A program made the translations under genes and the position numbers. This document shows positions 44,423-57,980 of a stretch of DNA of 64,000 nt, one piece after another (positions within the stretch are counted from its first letter, which is position 1; every line of letters begins with the position of its first letter). Below the pieces are notes generated by a model. It was given only the letters and a program-made list of their open reading frames with translations, was not told the DNA's origin and ran no database searches. Origin of the DNA: Nymphaea colorata (lineage: Eukaryota > Streptophyta > Magnoliopsida > Nymphaeales > Nymphaeaceae); NCBI RefSeq assembly GCF_008831285.2, contig NC_045146.1, positions 20,847,289-20,911,288 of the forward strand, in the 5' to 3' direction.

Positions 44423-45253
44423 ATGTCGATGTCAAAGAGCTCGAAGATGCTGCAATTTATAAACTACAGGATGAGGGTGACAATCCAGGACGGCCGGCAA
44501 CTCGTCGGGAAGTTCATGGCCTTCGACCGCCACATGAATCTCGTCCTCGGAGACTGCGAGGAGTTCCGGCGCCTTCCCCCTGTCAAGGGCAAGAAGGAGG
44601 AGCGCGAGGATCGTCGAACCCTTGGCCTCGTTCTCCTCCGTGGTGAGGAGGTCGTCTCTATGACCGTCGAGGGCCCTCCTCCTCCCGAAGAATCCCGCGC
44701 CAAGTCCGTCGTTGCTGGCGCCGGCCCTGGCATTGGCCGCGCTGCCGGCCGCGGCATCCCGACTGCTCCACTCGTCCATGCGCAGCCCGGTCTCGCTGGC
44801 CCTATCCGCGGCGTTGGCGGCCCGACTCCCGGCATGATGCAGCCGCAGATCTCTCGACCTCCGATCCCGCAAGTGTCCGCTCCGCCGATCTCTTACCCGC
44901 CTCCTGCCGCTCCACCTGGGATTCGTATGCCGGGTATGCCTGGCCAGCCTCCCCCGCCCTTGCCTCGCCCTCCGATGCCGCAGATGGCTGCTAGACCGGG
45001 CGTGCTCCCCCCTATGCCGGGCGGCCCAGGGATGCCGCCACCTCCTCAGCCGTTTGGCGTTCGCCCGATTGCTCCGCCTCCTCCGCAGGTGATGAGGGGA
45101 CCTCCGCCTCCTATGCGGCCAGGAATGGGGCCGCCTCCGCAAGGTGTGCCGCCGCCACCTCGGCCGGGAATGCCTCCTCCGCCTGGAGGGTCAGTTCCAG
45201 TGTTTGGACCGCCTCGTCCTGGCGGCCCCCCTCCGCCTCCTAACCAGCAATGA
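44423..45253 (+). CDS. SmB: Core spliceosomal protein SmB (snRNP-associated protein B)
   Basis: A single-exon frame of 276 aa starting at gcgaaaATGTCG. Residues 1-90 form the Sm fold: the Sm1 part covers [37 protein letters not shown] and the Sm2 part is [19 protein letters not shown]. After a Gly/Ala/Arg hinge, residues 130-276 are Pro/Met/Gly-rich with repeated PPPP and PGMP blocks, the typical SmB tail. Plant SmB proteins are usually about 250-280 aa. SmB joins the seven-member Sm ring on U1, U2, U4 and U5 snRNAs in the nucleus for pre-mRNA splicing. Telo-boxes and a GA tract lie upstream. Long minus-strand frames across it (236 and 123 codons) are shadows of the GC-rich coding sequence. 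Confidence 0.96.
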   Translation: MSMSKSSKMLQFINYRMRVTIQDGRQLVGKFMAFDRHMNLVLGDCEEFRRLPPVKGKKEEREDRRTLGLVLLRGEEVVSMTVEGPPPPEESRAKSVVAGAGPGIGRAAGRGIPTAPLVHAQPGLAGPIRGVGGPTPGMMQPQISRPPIPQVSAPPISYPPPAAPPGIRMPGMPGQPPPPLPRPPMPQMAARPGVLPPMPGGPGMPPPPQPFGVRPIAPPPPQVMRGPPPPMRPGMGPPPQGVPPPPRPGMPPPPGGSVPVFGPPRPGGPPPPPNQQ

Positions 45254-48200
45254 TAATCAAGGACGTCAGACTGGTCCTGGTGCTTTACTCTCTGCCCTGG
45301 TGATCTGTATAGGACTGAACGTTGGGTTTTGTGATGGAGGGGTTTGATTGTTACTGTTTATTTTACCTTTCCTTGATGCGTACTTTGAACTCGATTTTCA
45401 TGTGACTGGCCCATCTCTCTCTCTCCCCCCCTCTCTCTCTTAGTTGGAAACGAGAAATTATAATTGTATTTTAGAAACTGGATAGCATGTTTAGAGTCAT
45501 GGTGGCATAAGATCTTCACATGTATCTCTCCTTGTTTGTTTGGATATTATAACTTCTATTTCCTTCATATTTTTTAGAAGAGGGTGGAACTTTATGCTGC
45601 CGTAGTTTCTGGTGCTTTGCACTCTTTCTTTCTCTACAAGCGGGCACTGGAGTAACAAAATTCAAATTATCAGCCTTTGGCCGGTGGTGGTTACCATACT
45701 TTTCTACTGGAACACCGATGAAGTTATATTTTTTATGTTGATCACGAAATGATGGTAATTTTTACCTTGGTTGAATTAGTTCATGATGTTGCTGAATCGT
45801 AGGTTGGGTGGCAGTTGGATGTTGTCATATGAAGTTCATTGCAACATGTTACTCAATATTTTTTTTTCTGCATTCAGTGGCGGTTAATCTTGCAATGCGG
45901 TCTTTGGCAATCTTTTCCGCAATAGGCTTTGTCTAAGCTATTTATTGATTTATGATAATTTATTCTTCTGCTTCTTATCAACCACAAACACAAGCTTGTC
46001 TGGAATTTTTCTCATTTTGTTGTCAATTTTTATTGGTGGTCCTGTGTTTTGTGTCCCTGGTCTTTGGATTCATTTCCAAGATCCCAAACTCCATCTTTCT
46101 TCTCTGCTGGAACTGTACATACACGGTTGAAGTAGGTTGATGATTGCTTCTGTCAGTCCAGGTGCTTTCATTCAAAACTACAGGATGGAATCACTCATAC
46201 AGTCATACCAGTTGATATCCTGCAATCTCGATCTTTTTTGTTATAGATTTTATGGATTTGCTCATGTTCTATTAGGCTAGCAACTCTTCAAGCGAATTTG
46301 GGAAGTTTATTGCTAATATCTTGCCAAACATCAAGAAACAGCTGGGATGATAAAGGTGATAAAAGGTTAGTATGGAGTTGGGTTATCTAGAGAATTGAAA
46401 ATCAAATTCAAAGTAGAAAGCTTTTAGGCTAAAGTTAAGCTCCAAGTACTCTATTATATGAAGCTAGGTGCTGATTATTCACTGTATGGGTGGTTGTATA
46501 TGAAGTCCAAATATATTGTCACCTAAAGCTAAGAGCTGCTTTGCATTACTTGAAAAAAATTCTCTAGATGTTTGTCGGCTGTATCTTGCAGCTTGTTATA
46601 AACACATCCTACTTTCTGAATAGCAAAAATAGCACAACATATTGGCCCTCACATGATGCCTTTCTATTCTCATAAACTTCTTCAGTCATCCTTGTGACTG
46701 ACCAAGTTTGGTTGAGTATGTTAATGACGAGTAAAAGTGCAATTTTTATTGTGTGTGTATTATTATTATATGTAAGATTGTTGCCATTGAGAAATTGCTA
46801 TTGCTCTTGATTACTTTTATTTAATCTCAAATTGGTTTGTTTTCTACTCTTGATTATTATGTGGGATATGTCTTTTGCAATTGTTTGAGCACCCTCCTGA
46901 AATAAAGTGAAAAGTGCTCTGGGTTCTGGAAGCTTGAGAAAACTTAAGTAGGGACAGTAAGTAGTGAGAACAGTCGAACATAGTTTTGCTTGAATAGCAA
47001 TTATTATTCTTTGGTGTTGGTAAACTTGCTAACATATAGCTTCAAGACAATTATCTTCTTCACATTTTTTGATGTATGGGTATGTATTGGAGTGATCTGT
47101 AAAATATGGGAGAAATTTGTCAAGAAAAGAAACAGCGTTAACTTGTTTTTCTGAAGGGTTTAAAATTTGACAATCATTCAATTTTTGCAGTGGCATGTGG
47201 AACATAATGGTTGGGCTGAACGCATACAGTCATATCACATGATGTGTATTTTTTTATGAACCATTATGTCTTGGAGGGCTGTAGCTTCCTGTAAAATATG
47301 GGAGAAATTTGTCAAGAAAAGAAACAGCGTTAACTTGTTTTTCTGAAGGGTTTAAAATTTGACAATCATTCAATTTTGCAGTGGCATGTGGAACATAATG
47401 GTTGGGCTGAACACATACAGTCATATCACATGATGTGTATTTTTTTATGAACCATTATGTCTTGGAGGGCTGTAGCTCTCCTTGAAGGAGGAGAATTCCA
47501 AAACTTTTTATGCGTTTCTGCATTTGTCACCACTTCCAACATCTATTATTTGCTGCATATCTCTAGAGCTGGTAACTTTGTTTCTATACTAAAATACGTA
47601 AGCACCACTCTTTCACATTTGTGTGATCATGGCCTTGTCAGGTTGTAAATGCTTGATGGTTCTCTCATACTTTTCTTCCTTAAAGTTTTGGTTATTTATT
47701 TATGCTTCCGTATTATGATCTATTATAGGTTGATGTGTAAGGGATAATTATTTATCATGTCTCCACTAAATGATGTTTTGTCCAAAACATTCACGACATT
47801 GATCATGTGTATAAAAAATGTATTGGATTAAAAATTGGAGAATTTGTTGGCTTTCTTGTTGCCATGCTGCCTACTTTCTGCCTCTGAAGTAAGCTGTGCG
47901 TAACTGCGTCAAAATTTTATGCGTCTGGCATTGCCTCTCGAATTTGGTTTAGATCGAAATGGTGCTCCTATTTGGAGTTTCTTGAAATGCAATTGCAATT
48001 TAATGGGCTGGCAATCTTGCATGCACCCGTTATAGAATTCAATCAGGAATAAAGTGGTAAACCTGTGATTCTCCGGCATCCATGCCTTTAGCTGGACTTG
48101 ATCTTGTGGCTGTGGCCGTGTTCTGTCATGTTAAATGTACACCGGGTGGCTGAAGAAATGCAGTATGTTTGGTTCGTCTTTTCGGCGAGGGAAAATGACA

Positions 48201-48830
48201 CTATAGCGTTCTTCCATCAAATGCAAATGTGATACTAAGCATGTAACCAGAATATACCACTTCGAATTATGAATCCTCTGGTGTTTTATTTGGAGGAATG
48301 GGCGTGAAACTTCAAGGGGACGATTGGCTAATTAATAAATACGCTTCTTGAATTTGTCGGTCTCGATCGTTTGGGCGGTGAAGTTGGATGGATTATTCCA
48401 ACCATCTTCCTCTCCGTGGCTGCCTCTGACAGTCGGCCTTGGCGAGCTCAATGGCAAGAGTCAGGGAGAGAAACCAAATAAAAAATTAAAAAAACAGGTA
48501 GTGTTAGCTTGATCAGACGACTTTGATGGACCGTCCATTTGACAAACATTTGGCAGTCACAGTTCAGTTTAGTTTAGTGTGTATGGAGTTAGTGAGTGAA
48601 TGATATCTTTGGTTATGAAAGTTATCCAACTATGTTTGTTTATTTAAAAAGGTAAGTTGATAGTTGAAAGAAAATTAAAGAAAAAATCATCTGAATTAAA
48701 AATAAATAACCAAAATACCGTCGCTTATTGTTTTTCTCTCAACTATGGTATTAAATTGGACGGTCTAGAATATTCGGTCTCTTTTCAGAGCCACCGTTCA
48801 AAGTTGAAATCGGATTTAGTTTATCCCGTA
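45254..48830. other. SmB 3' flank and intergenic region
   Basis: The SmB 3'UTR probably covers the first 150-300 bases (a CT tract at about 45,414-45,440 lies beyond). No further gene is recognisable. The sequence is AT-rich with many short frames. One clear recent duplication at 47.1-47.5 kb is listed separately. Confidence 0.5.
47097..47477. repeat. 192-bp tandem direct duplication
   Basis: Copy 1 (47,097-47,288) and copy 2 (47,289-47,477) start with ctgtaaaatatgggagaaat. They differ only by one T in a T run and one G/A change (aacgcat against aacacat), plus the extreme end, so the event is recent. Confidence 0.95.
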
Positions 48831-49138
48831 TGAGATGTCTGTATCTGATTGTCTACTAAGACCCGATACTGCTATCATCTCGAGTTCGAAACCTTTTTCG
48901 GACCTGCAGGTTCCGGTGAAGGTCCAACCCGTTAGGCAGCCCTACTTCTACTTGTTGCCTGCTGCTGCTTCCTCTCCAACTTCGTCTTGTTCATCTTCCT
49001 GTCTTCACTCGTTACTCTTCTCTCGCTCTCTCTCTCTTTTCATCCCTTCCTTTTCTTAATGCCATGTTTTCAACGGAGAACTTTTGAAGATCTATCTCCC
49101 CATCTGCTGTCTTTTTTTATTTTTTTTGTGATCTGGCG

Positions 49139-49978
49139 ATGATTTGTCCGGCCTCCCGGAGTAATTCCCGCCTGAATTGGCTAGATAGGCTCCGGACGTC
49201 TAAGGGTTTTCCGGTGGGAAACGAGATCGGCTTGGAAGCGTTTCTCGACGCCAATGCACCGCCTTCCGGCCAGGTCGAATCTTCCGGAGATGATCGGTCT
49301 GCTGCCTCGGCTCGTCCTGATATCTCCGGAGAGAGCGCGAAGGTACGGGTGCGGATGAAGAGAGGGAGGGGGCCGATTGGTCGAGACAAGGAGGACTGGT
49401 TCGCGATCTTGAACGGTATGCTGGCGGAGCTCTTCAATATGGGGGATCCGCGGAGGTCGAGGGTTATGGATGAGAGGAGGACGTCCAGGAAGCAGAAAAA
49501 CCCTAAAACGTGCACAATCTTGTGCTCCGCAAATGGGGGGGACAGGAACGCTGCCGTATCTCCGCAGACCAGCGTCTCGGGCACAAAGGACAAGGAAACA
49601 GTGGAGATGAATAGTGTTCATCGCCGGCCAAGAAGGAAAAGCGGGAAAAACGGTCTGAAGGTGGATGAAAAGGAAGAGGGGAGTGCAAATGTTCTCCCCG
49701 CGGAGGATTCGTGTTCATGCACGGTTGTAACAGTGATTGATTCGAGCTTTCCTGGGTGGAAATTCGGGAAGGCTATCTCCAGAAAAGGAAATGATTGGAG
49801 GATCCGTGAAATCAGGAAAAGTCTGGACGGGAATATGGCAACATCAGAAAGCATTTTCAGAAAGAAGAGGAGATTAAACTGTGGGAAAGATCATGACGAA
49901 CCTCCCATCTGTTCCTGGATTGCCAGCGGAGAAGGAGGCACCGTGGAGGCAGCACAGGATATCAGAACTTCCGAGTGA
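49139..49978 (+). CDS. Basic protein of unknown function, single exon
   Basis: An open frame of 279 aa, ATG at 49,139 to TGA at 49,976-49,978, preceded by a pyrimidine-rich leader (CT tract near 49,018-49,042). The GC content and codon use are clearly coding-like against the AT-rich surroundings. The N-terminus (SRLNWLDRLRTSKGFP) looks like a conserved block of plant proteins I cannot name. Residues 40-75 are acidic/Ser-rich. A hydrophobic helix-prone segment (DWFAILNGMLAELFNMG) follows near residue 86. Clusters of Lys/Arg (RRTSRKQKNPK, HRRPRRKSGKN, FRKKRRL) suggest nuclear localisation. A second conserved-looking block is VIDSSFPGWKFGKAISRKGN near residue 200. No catalytic domain is seen. 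The call as a real gene rests on length, composition and the antisense frames being shorter. Confidence 0.75.
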   Translation: MICPASRSNSRLNWLDRLRTSKGFPVGNEIGLEAFLDANAPPSGQVESSGDDRSAASARPDISGESAKVRVRMKRGRGPIGRDKEDWFAILNGMLAELFNMGDPRRSRVMDERRTSRKQKNPKTCTILCSANGGDRNAAVSPQTSVSGTKDKETVEMNSVHRRPRRKSGKNGLKVDEKEEGSANVLPAEDSCSCTVVTVIDSSFPGWKFGKAISRKGNDWRIREIRKSLDGNMATSESIFRKKRRLNCGKDHDEPPICSWIASGEGGTVEAAQDIRTSE

Positions 49979-49984
49979 CGGGGG

Positions 49985-52237
49985 AGTTTTGACCGTGCTA
50001 TTTTGTCATTCGATGTAAGGAAATTCATTTCAATCAATCTTGGATATACCTTGATTAATTCAATGATTAGCAATGGATGCTTACCTTTTTGGATCACTAA
50101 ATTTATGTTAAACTTGTGAAGCCTTACTGTTGGACATGAAGACAAGACTTATATTTATGGCTTCTCATCTTAAGCAATTGGAATTAGATTGAGATCTCTG
50201 CTCTAATCTTGCCTGACATGCTTGCAATCTGCCACACTTACGATGAAATAATTGATGGGTAGTTAAACTTTATTACAGAGGAATTGGTGCCCATTGTATG
50301 GGATACCAACTTGGAATTTTCTTAATGTGAAATAGGTTGCCCTTTTTACTAGGATTTGAAGCTGTACATGTATTTGATTGTTTTGGAAGTGCATTCTCAA
50401 TCGTGGCCCTCCAATTGTTGCCAAGATTCTATGTGGCGGTTCCGTTGTCTTCCCTAAGGCTGAGCATGAGGGCCACCATTGCTCTTGTTGGTTAAATTGA
50501 AACCTAATCCATGTTTTTGGAACATATTCGAAGGTCCATGTAGTGAAGGATTGGAAAGTCCCATCATTTTCTTTCGCTCTGCATTTCTAACCATGTGAAA
50601 ATCTTGCATCCTTTAAGTATGATGGCAGGAGATTGTGTCACCTGTTTCTCTGCTAATGATCTCGATAATTCAGGAGTCCATCACTCTCTTTTTCCTGATA
50701 ACTTAAAAAAAAAAAAAACAGCAAAATTATAGTTTTCTGTACAGAGACTTCCCTTGTTCTACAGGTGAGGTTACTGTGCGGTCAATGGTACGTATCGAGA
50801 ATCATGTTGGTCGACCACGTCTTGTGCCAAAACTTTTTGTCCGATGCTTCAACGTTTATCTGCAGAATTCATTGTAGATGGTTACACTGTTTTACTCCTG
50901 CCGTTTCTTTACGTATCCCTACATAGCCCTTCTATGCATGTTTGATATTTTTGAGGTTCGGGGACCTTTTTATTGCTGTATTTTGCCGACTCAGTGTGCC
51001 CATGTGAAAAATAATAGGATGAGAGAGGCTGCATTTCAGTTTCTGCTGGTTGACACGCTTCCTTCTCCAAGGATTTACTGACTCGTCGCTTCATGCAACT
51101 AACATTATTCAGAAAACCGAAAAGTTAGTTTATTACTTGGGAGGGCCAGCATGTTGTTTTAAACAAGTTGACAGAGGTTTTTCTTCTCGTATTTGAGAGT
51201 TCAACAATGTCCACCACACAACTGCCTCAAAAAGGTTGTTCTGTTTTTCTTTTCGGGTGCATAGAAATTTGTTAATCTTGCAAAAGCAATTAGAAGATTT
51301 CAACATGACCATTCAACCGATAGTACGGTACAGAAAAGGCTAACAATATGTTCATGTTTCATTTTGGAAGCTTTACCGCTAAATGCCGTCACTTTCTTGG
51401 ATTATTAAATAAAAGATGTCAATGTGCATGGTATTGGTATTTGTTAATATTAATAAACATGGACGTTGGTAGTTGTCTCCATCACTCGTTAAGTAGAAAA
51501 TTAACCTCATTAAGTGGGCAGGGCATCGGACTCCAGAAGCATGTCAACATTCCAAGATAATCCAGAGCTTTTATGGGAGTGTAGATGTGATGGCTATGAA
51601 TTTGATACTGAACATTTGCTATTTACCAGGAAAATAGAATCAGGAAAATTCAAAAGGTTTCTTCTAGGAGATTTCTTGAGAAATTTCTAGGATATTTTTA
51701 GGCAAAGCTGAAAATCTCGAAAAAAGAATCAGCAATTGTTGTAGGAAAGAAAATTCCCTAAAAATTAGAAGAAATAAAATAAATGAAAAATTAACAAAAA
51801 AACATAAAAAAATAACTTGATCAACGATAAAATTGATGTTTTAGTAATTATATAAATGAACATAAATAATTTCATTCGAGTTTTAAACTTTAAAGCAAAA
51901 GTAATGTAAAAATAATGGGAAAAATTTTGAAAAAGACGTGAAAATTCAATGTGGGGTTTTTTTTTAAGGGGAAATAGATGGTTTTTTTTAATATTTTTTA
52001 TGAGATCTTTCAAAAAGATGGGTTTCTTGTAACTATGGTTTATACTATTTGTAATATCTCATCTGTGTGCTAGTTACGAAGTCTGATCTGTTGGATAAAA
52101 TATTTCCTGGAGTTGTAGGTGCAGTATATTGTGTGAAAATTATGGATGCTGCATTGTGCACACTCGTAGGAACATAGTAAAGCGTTGAGCTAGGGCTGAT
52201 GCTGAGGAAGCTTACTAAAAACACAGAGACAGACACA

Positions 52238-52275
<38 letters not shown>

Positions 52276-53185
52276 ATAGGCAATAATTTTGACTTCTCGC
52301 AAGCTCTTCTTCAATTCTTTTTGGGAAGGGATTGAAAACTTGTTCTTTCTTACAGTTTTTTTGTTGAATGCCTTCGCCTGAGCCGTCCATTCCAATCTGT
52401 AATGCCATTTGTATTTTGTAGAGCATGGCTCCCTGCGGAGAGAAAACATAGTGGATGACTACCTATTTGGTTCTGGTTTCAGTTTTCTCTTTGATCAGAG
52501 TGGAACATGGAAGGGACACAACACTTGTACCAGAAGTGGACTGAGCTCCAAGTACTGATTATGTTGAGTAGAGTTTCCTGACCATCTTCTGTGAGATTTT
52601 CACTTTCTACATTCGGTCCGGGGATGTTGTAGCCCTGTGGTAGTTGGGTTCTGCTGAGAGTTGAATATGACTCTAGCACAAGCCGCCATACGGGCTTTGT
52701 TGGGTGGAATGAACTGCTTGCCGACATAATTGCCCGTGACAATTGGAAGATGTTGATTTCTTAAGCTCGTGAAAATTTAATGAGGTTATTATTTAAGTTT
52801 TTTGGGACCTAAGTGGCGAATGTTCTATGGTACCTTCCGGGCCTGAGTACATATTACTTATGGTTTTCCTAATAATTACCCAAAATTTGGTTGGATACAT
52901 TTTCCGTTCCAATACAAGAAAAATTTGCCATTTTTAGTGATTTCAGCCTCACCAGGCGTCAGAAGAGGATGGATCCTAAAGGCTAGAGTCCACCTGCAAA
53001 GTGTTTCTCTTTATGGACTCTGATCCGCACTTACTTCAGACTCTCAGAGGCCCAATTGTTACTTCTCCAGCATTATCCTACCTGTTACAGCACGTAAATG
53101 CACTCACAGAGAGAGAAAGAGATAAAGAAAGAGTAAGCACGAAGCGAGAGTTTGCTTGGAACATGAATGGCTCTGCAACTTTTGC
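49985..53185. other. Intergenic region
   Basis: No gene supported. AT-rich, with a poly-A run near 50,706-50,718 and a very AT-rich block at 51,760-52,010. A frame at 52,742-52,479 (-) has no known motif. Confidence 0.5.
52235..52274. repeat. Compound (TG)n(AG)n microsatellite
   Basis: A run of tgtgtgtg followed by agagagag over about 40 bases. Confidence 0.9.
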
Positions 53186-55851
53186 ATCCGTGCTTAGCAA
53201 AGGCAAGGAAGCAGTGCGCCCTTACAACTTATTGCATTCCTTCCTGACCAAAGGCAAGGAAGTTGTGTGCTTCTGCAGTCCATTACATCCCTTCCTGAGC
53301 GAAGGCATGAGGATAGAATCCAAGAAATATCTGCATACGAATCTTGAAACACTTCTCGAACTGCCACTGGAGTCCTGACAACATGCCTCCCATCTGTCAA
53401 CTCAAACTCCCGAATGAGAAATCACCGTGCACTTTTCGCAAAGGAGAGAACGTCACTTTGATAGTTGCAGACTTGATGGCCTCATTCAAGCAGAGGACGG
53501 AGGGGTCCACTGTTATTTTCACACCAGAAGGAGCCTCTACTATGGCTCCTTGTAGGTAGAATCAATGTCACCAACGTTTGTAACTGTTCTTGCTCCGTGG
53601 TAGTTTCCTTGAGAATGGAAATGGAGACAGAAGGGAGGTTGAGGTCAGAAATAGAGGTTCTTGATTCACACGATGTTGCAAGTCCTGGTATGGCTTTGAT
53701 GGTGGACTTGCTGTAACCTAACATAGGAACTGCACATGATCTGCAACTGCCATATCGTAAATGAGGCCTGGATCTGTTGCCTCGTTTGGATTAACATGGC
53801 CACCTCCATAATCAAATGGATCTGCAAGCTTGCGTGGGTTCCCTTCTGCTATGATTGGATTACCATATTCATCCACGGTAGAGGCTGCATAGATAATGGA
53901 CGCAAGATTAACGTAAATGCAAAAGGAGGCTCCTGCTCCTAAACTGGTCTTTTTTGCAGCTTTTCTGGTCGTTAGGGCAGGCAAAGCAACGGGGTTATGG
54001 AGAGGTACGAACGAAGCTAGATGTTTTTCAAGCTTGTCTTGATTGTATATTGCAGAGAGGAGCCAGGCCGCAACCCATAAAGAAATCTGAATAGAAAGAG
54101 CTGAGCTTGAGCCAGCTTCTATTTTCATGTGAATTTATTAGTACATTCCAATAAGGAGCTGTTGGGATATAGGCTCCCCACCTTTACTATATGTAAATGT
54201 ATTAATACTTTGCTTCAAAGCTTAAGGAAAGGTAAATTTTGAAGTTTAAGCTTAGGGGGGCTAAGGTTAAGTTCTAGCAGTTGTTTTTCACATACTAAGG
54301 AAAAGGCCAAGATGAAAACATGAGCTGCTTGGCTTGTTTCTCATTGCTAAGCTTCTTAAACCATAATCAGCTTGGCTTGTTTCCTAGCCCTAGTTATAGT
54401 AGCCTGATTCTCGTCTAGGCTTCCTCATGATATACTAAGAAGAAAAACTTTAAGAAGAACAAAGGGCAGACCCGCATGAAACCTGTGGTGACAATGGCAG
54501 ATTTTATGGCAGCAGGGCTCCAAGTGGGATGCAAAGACTTGAGCATTGCTGCAATTCCAGATAAGTGAGGGCAAGCCATTGATGTTCCGGAACTGAAGCG
54601 GTAGGGGACATCTTCAACCCATGCGGCTAGAATATCAACTCTTGGAGCAGCCATATCAGGCTGTTGTGCACATGAAAATGGTATTGCTTTTATTCAGAAA
54701 CCAGCCCTGAACTAAAATAGAAAAATGAGAACTAGTTTGATATTCACTTGCATACAATTTTTTCAACTGGTTTTAGTGTAATATAATCCTAAAACCATAT
54801 AATGAGAGCTAATAAATGTATCAAATGTTTTTTTTTTGCCTAATGAAGTGGCAGCTGTTAGCATATGAAGATCTGTATGAAAAACTTAGCTGGAATTTTC
54901 AATCTTGCTTTTTCCTTTAATACCTTCTGAACGTCTACAGATAAGGACTTAGGGCCTCTGGAGAAGAAAGCAGCCACCTTTGGAGAGGTTACCCTTCCCA
55001 CTGCGCTAGTCGGGGAGCTCAGCTTTACAGTTGGAATTCCTGCCACATCACAGGATATATATGCATGGAAATATATATCAGTAAAAGAGCTAGGAGACAC
55101 CGGACTTTTCTGCTTAGAGACCAATATTTACTTTGGAATTCTTATGAAGGTACATTTTTTTCTGGGGAAAGAGGGCAGGCTCACTTTTAGAAACAGTTGA
55201 CAAATAGACTTGTGGGTTGGTTCCAGAATCTACACATATGACCTGTAAATAAGGGAATAAAATGATCTTCTAGTTTATGCATTTCAAATCTTAACTAGTT
55301 ATTTACCTTGGCATCTAAAGCCACTGTCTCAAAAAGATAATAAAAAGGACTCAATTTTGGTAATGAATGCCTTTGTCAAAAGATGGATCTGATCTTCAAA
55401 CACATAGCAATATATGGGAAAAGGGAAAAGAAAAAGAAGAAGAAGGAAAAAACACACGCAGTGACGCAGCCTGACCTTGAGGCCTTGATATAGGCATATA
55501 TTTATGCTTCAATAGCATAGTCAACTTGAGCAAATGGTATTGAGTCGGGGACTGTGCATAGGAGGTTCATGTTATGCATTGCAAAGATCATGGCAGCACC
55601 TCTTGCACTTGGCACAGTTAATTTAGCAGACCGGAAATAAAAGTTTGGAGCTTATCCGTTGAAACAAAGCACTAGTTTCCCCGCTACCAGCGAAGAATTC
55701 AGTGATCTTGGTTGACAACTGGAATAATATTGACAAATAAAGTTACCTTCTTAAAGAGAATGGGAAAAGAAAACAAATTTGGTAAAAAAAAAAACAAAAA
55801 AAAATGAAGGAAGAACCGATGGGTGGGTGTTGCATTCCTATAAACTAAAAA

Positions 55852-55905
55852 GATCTGCCATTTGGTTGAATGAATTGGGCCCATTTGGTTGAATGAATTG
55901 GGCCC
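55852..55905. repeat. 24-bp direct duplication in a subtilase intron
   Basis: catttggttgaatgaattgg occurs twice with ggcc between copies, perfect, in an intron of the subtilase relic. Confidence 0.9.
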
Positions 55906-57350
55906 TCTTTTCTAGCATAAAAATTATTAATTAGGAGACCCATGAGGCACACCAAGCTAATTTGCTTTGGAAACTACCTTCAAATCTTTGCTAATCTGTA
56001 GGAATTTAACATGACAGGCTAGTACTACTACCAACAGTGTGCTGAATTAGCAACGTCCCCACCATATACAATGCTTCTGAATGCATCCTCTGTTTCAACT
56101 GAGAAGATCGACTGCCCCAACATCACCATTCATGAACTGCATATTAGGATAAACAAGAAAAAAGTTCAACTTGGTATCCTCACACAAGGACCAAGAAATA
56201 TGAAGTTTCTTGAGAAATTAACATTATGAGCTATCTGATCAAATAGGGGTGGCAGCATGTGAGTCGCCTAGTTTTATATGATTAGATAACTCGAAATGGC
56301 TTTGCATGAGAACATGTTCTTAGTTCTCTTATTCTAGGAGCCCATATAGCTTTTACCATTCAAAACTTTAATTATGAGCAAACCATTCAAGTTACACAAT
56401 TATTTCATTTGTCTAACGACTTACAATGAGCGTCCTGTTGTTTCCGAGAGTTACGACAGTAAGAAACGAACGATCAACGGTGCTAGCAGCCAATGTTATG
56501 ATCCAAGGCGCCGTATTCCCGACCTTCTGGGGGCTGGGCCCAGAGTTTCCGGCCGAACTCACGACAGTGATTCCTCTAGCCACTGCATGAAATGCACCAA
56601 TCGATATATTATTTCTGGCTTCCAGGCAGCCCGGATGAGGAGGCTGGTTGATGCCCACTGAAACGGAGACAATATCTACGCCATCACTTATGGCACTATC
56701 AAAGGCAGCCAACATGTCATGCGGAACTGCAGGCGCCTTGACCCCTGCTGGCAAGCCTTGTAGATGTCCAAGCGAGCACGAGGAGCTCCTCCTCTCTCCA
56801 AGCAGTGGCCAAGTCCGCCCCAGCTATCGTTGCGCACGAAAGAGCCGGCCGCAGTGGAGACAGTGTGAGTCCCGTGGTCATCAGCGTCCCTCAGAGACAG
56901 AAACTCCGAGCCTCGTTCAGCAGGCGACTGCTGCGCCTGGCCTGATTCATGGACGGCACTGATCCCGTTTAGGAAAAAGCGAGCACCAATTATCGTCTTG
57001 TTGCAGTTTGAGGCGTTGAAGCGCATTCCTTCCTGGCACACGCCTTTCCATGTTGGTGGCACTGGTCCTAGCCCTCGTCGCTGAAGCTTTCCGGCTCCGG
57101 CCAGATTCCTGTGGAACATCTTCCAGTTACACACCAATTAAGATCAAGATGTACGACCTTTAGGTGTTGTCTGCATTAAGGCACAAGCTCATATGTTTTA
57201 CCTGCGTTTATACCATAGTTTGCATCGGACAGAAGACTATTTGGAGTCCCATGTCTGAGGCACAATCCCACTTTCGTGTGTGAAGTTTGTATATTCGGCT
57301 TGGCATGACGTGAACCACCACAGGAAGTCCTGCATGTTCGAACATTTGAG

Positions 57351-57483
<133 letters not shown>

Positions 57484-57779
57484 CACTAATTTCGTGGTAG
57501 GTCGTCCATGTTATTATCCTCCATGAAACTTCATGGTCTTAATGGATAGGATCGGCCTTATGATAAAATTGAATGGTCATTGAACCAGATCTGGCTAGCC
57601 GATGTGTTGTTGCCAAGAGGTGGTTACGTGCACCGGCGCACCCTGCATGGCTCCTAGTGTATGACATATCCCTCTAGCCCACTCTTAACTGTAGGTGTCA
57701 TGCGCTTGTTACTGCATCGGATCAACCTTTTGATAAAATGAATGGCCGGCCCTTGAACCAGAACTGGCTAACAGGTGCA

Positions 57780-57980
57780 TGTCGTTGCCACGAGGTGGTT
57801 ATATGCATTGGGTTTTGCCATGCTGGCCCACTTCTAGGAGTAGGTGTCATGAACATGGGTCTATGCACAATGTCGTTGCCACGAGGTAGTTACATGCATT
57901 GGGTTTCACCATGTTGGCCCACTGCCACTTCTAGGGGTAGGAGTCATGAACATGGGTCTATGCACAATGCATATGCACAA
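57780..57980. repeat. ~91-bp tandem duplication
   Basis: Two copies start 'gtcgttgccacgaggt' at 57,781 and about 57,872 and share 'atgcattgggttt', 'ttctaggngtagg' and 'tcatgaacatgggtctatgc'. A third, partial copy lies near 57,608. Non-coding. Confidence 0.82.

Noticed and set aside
44432-45142. 236-codon open frame on the minus strand across SmB
   Set aside because: It is the complement of a GC-rich, proline-rich coding sequence. Composition alone keeps the frame open, and it encodes Arg/His-rich low-complexity sequence.
49117-49593. 158-codon minus-strand frame opposite the 49.1-50.0 kb gene
   Set aside because: It lies within the GC-rich + strand coding region and is shorter. The + strand frame has the better start and full length.
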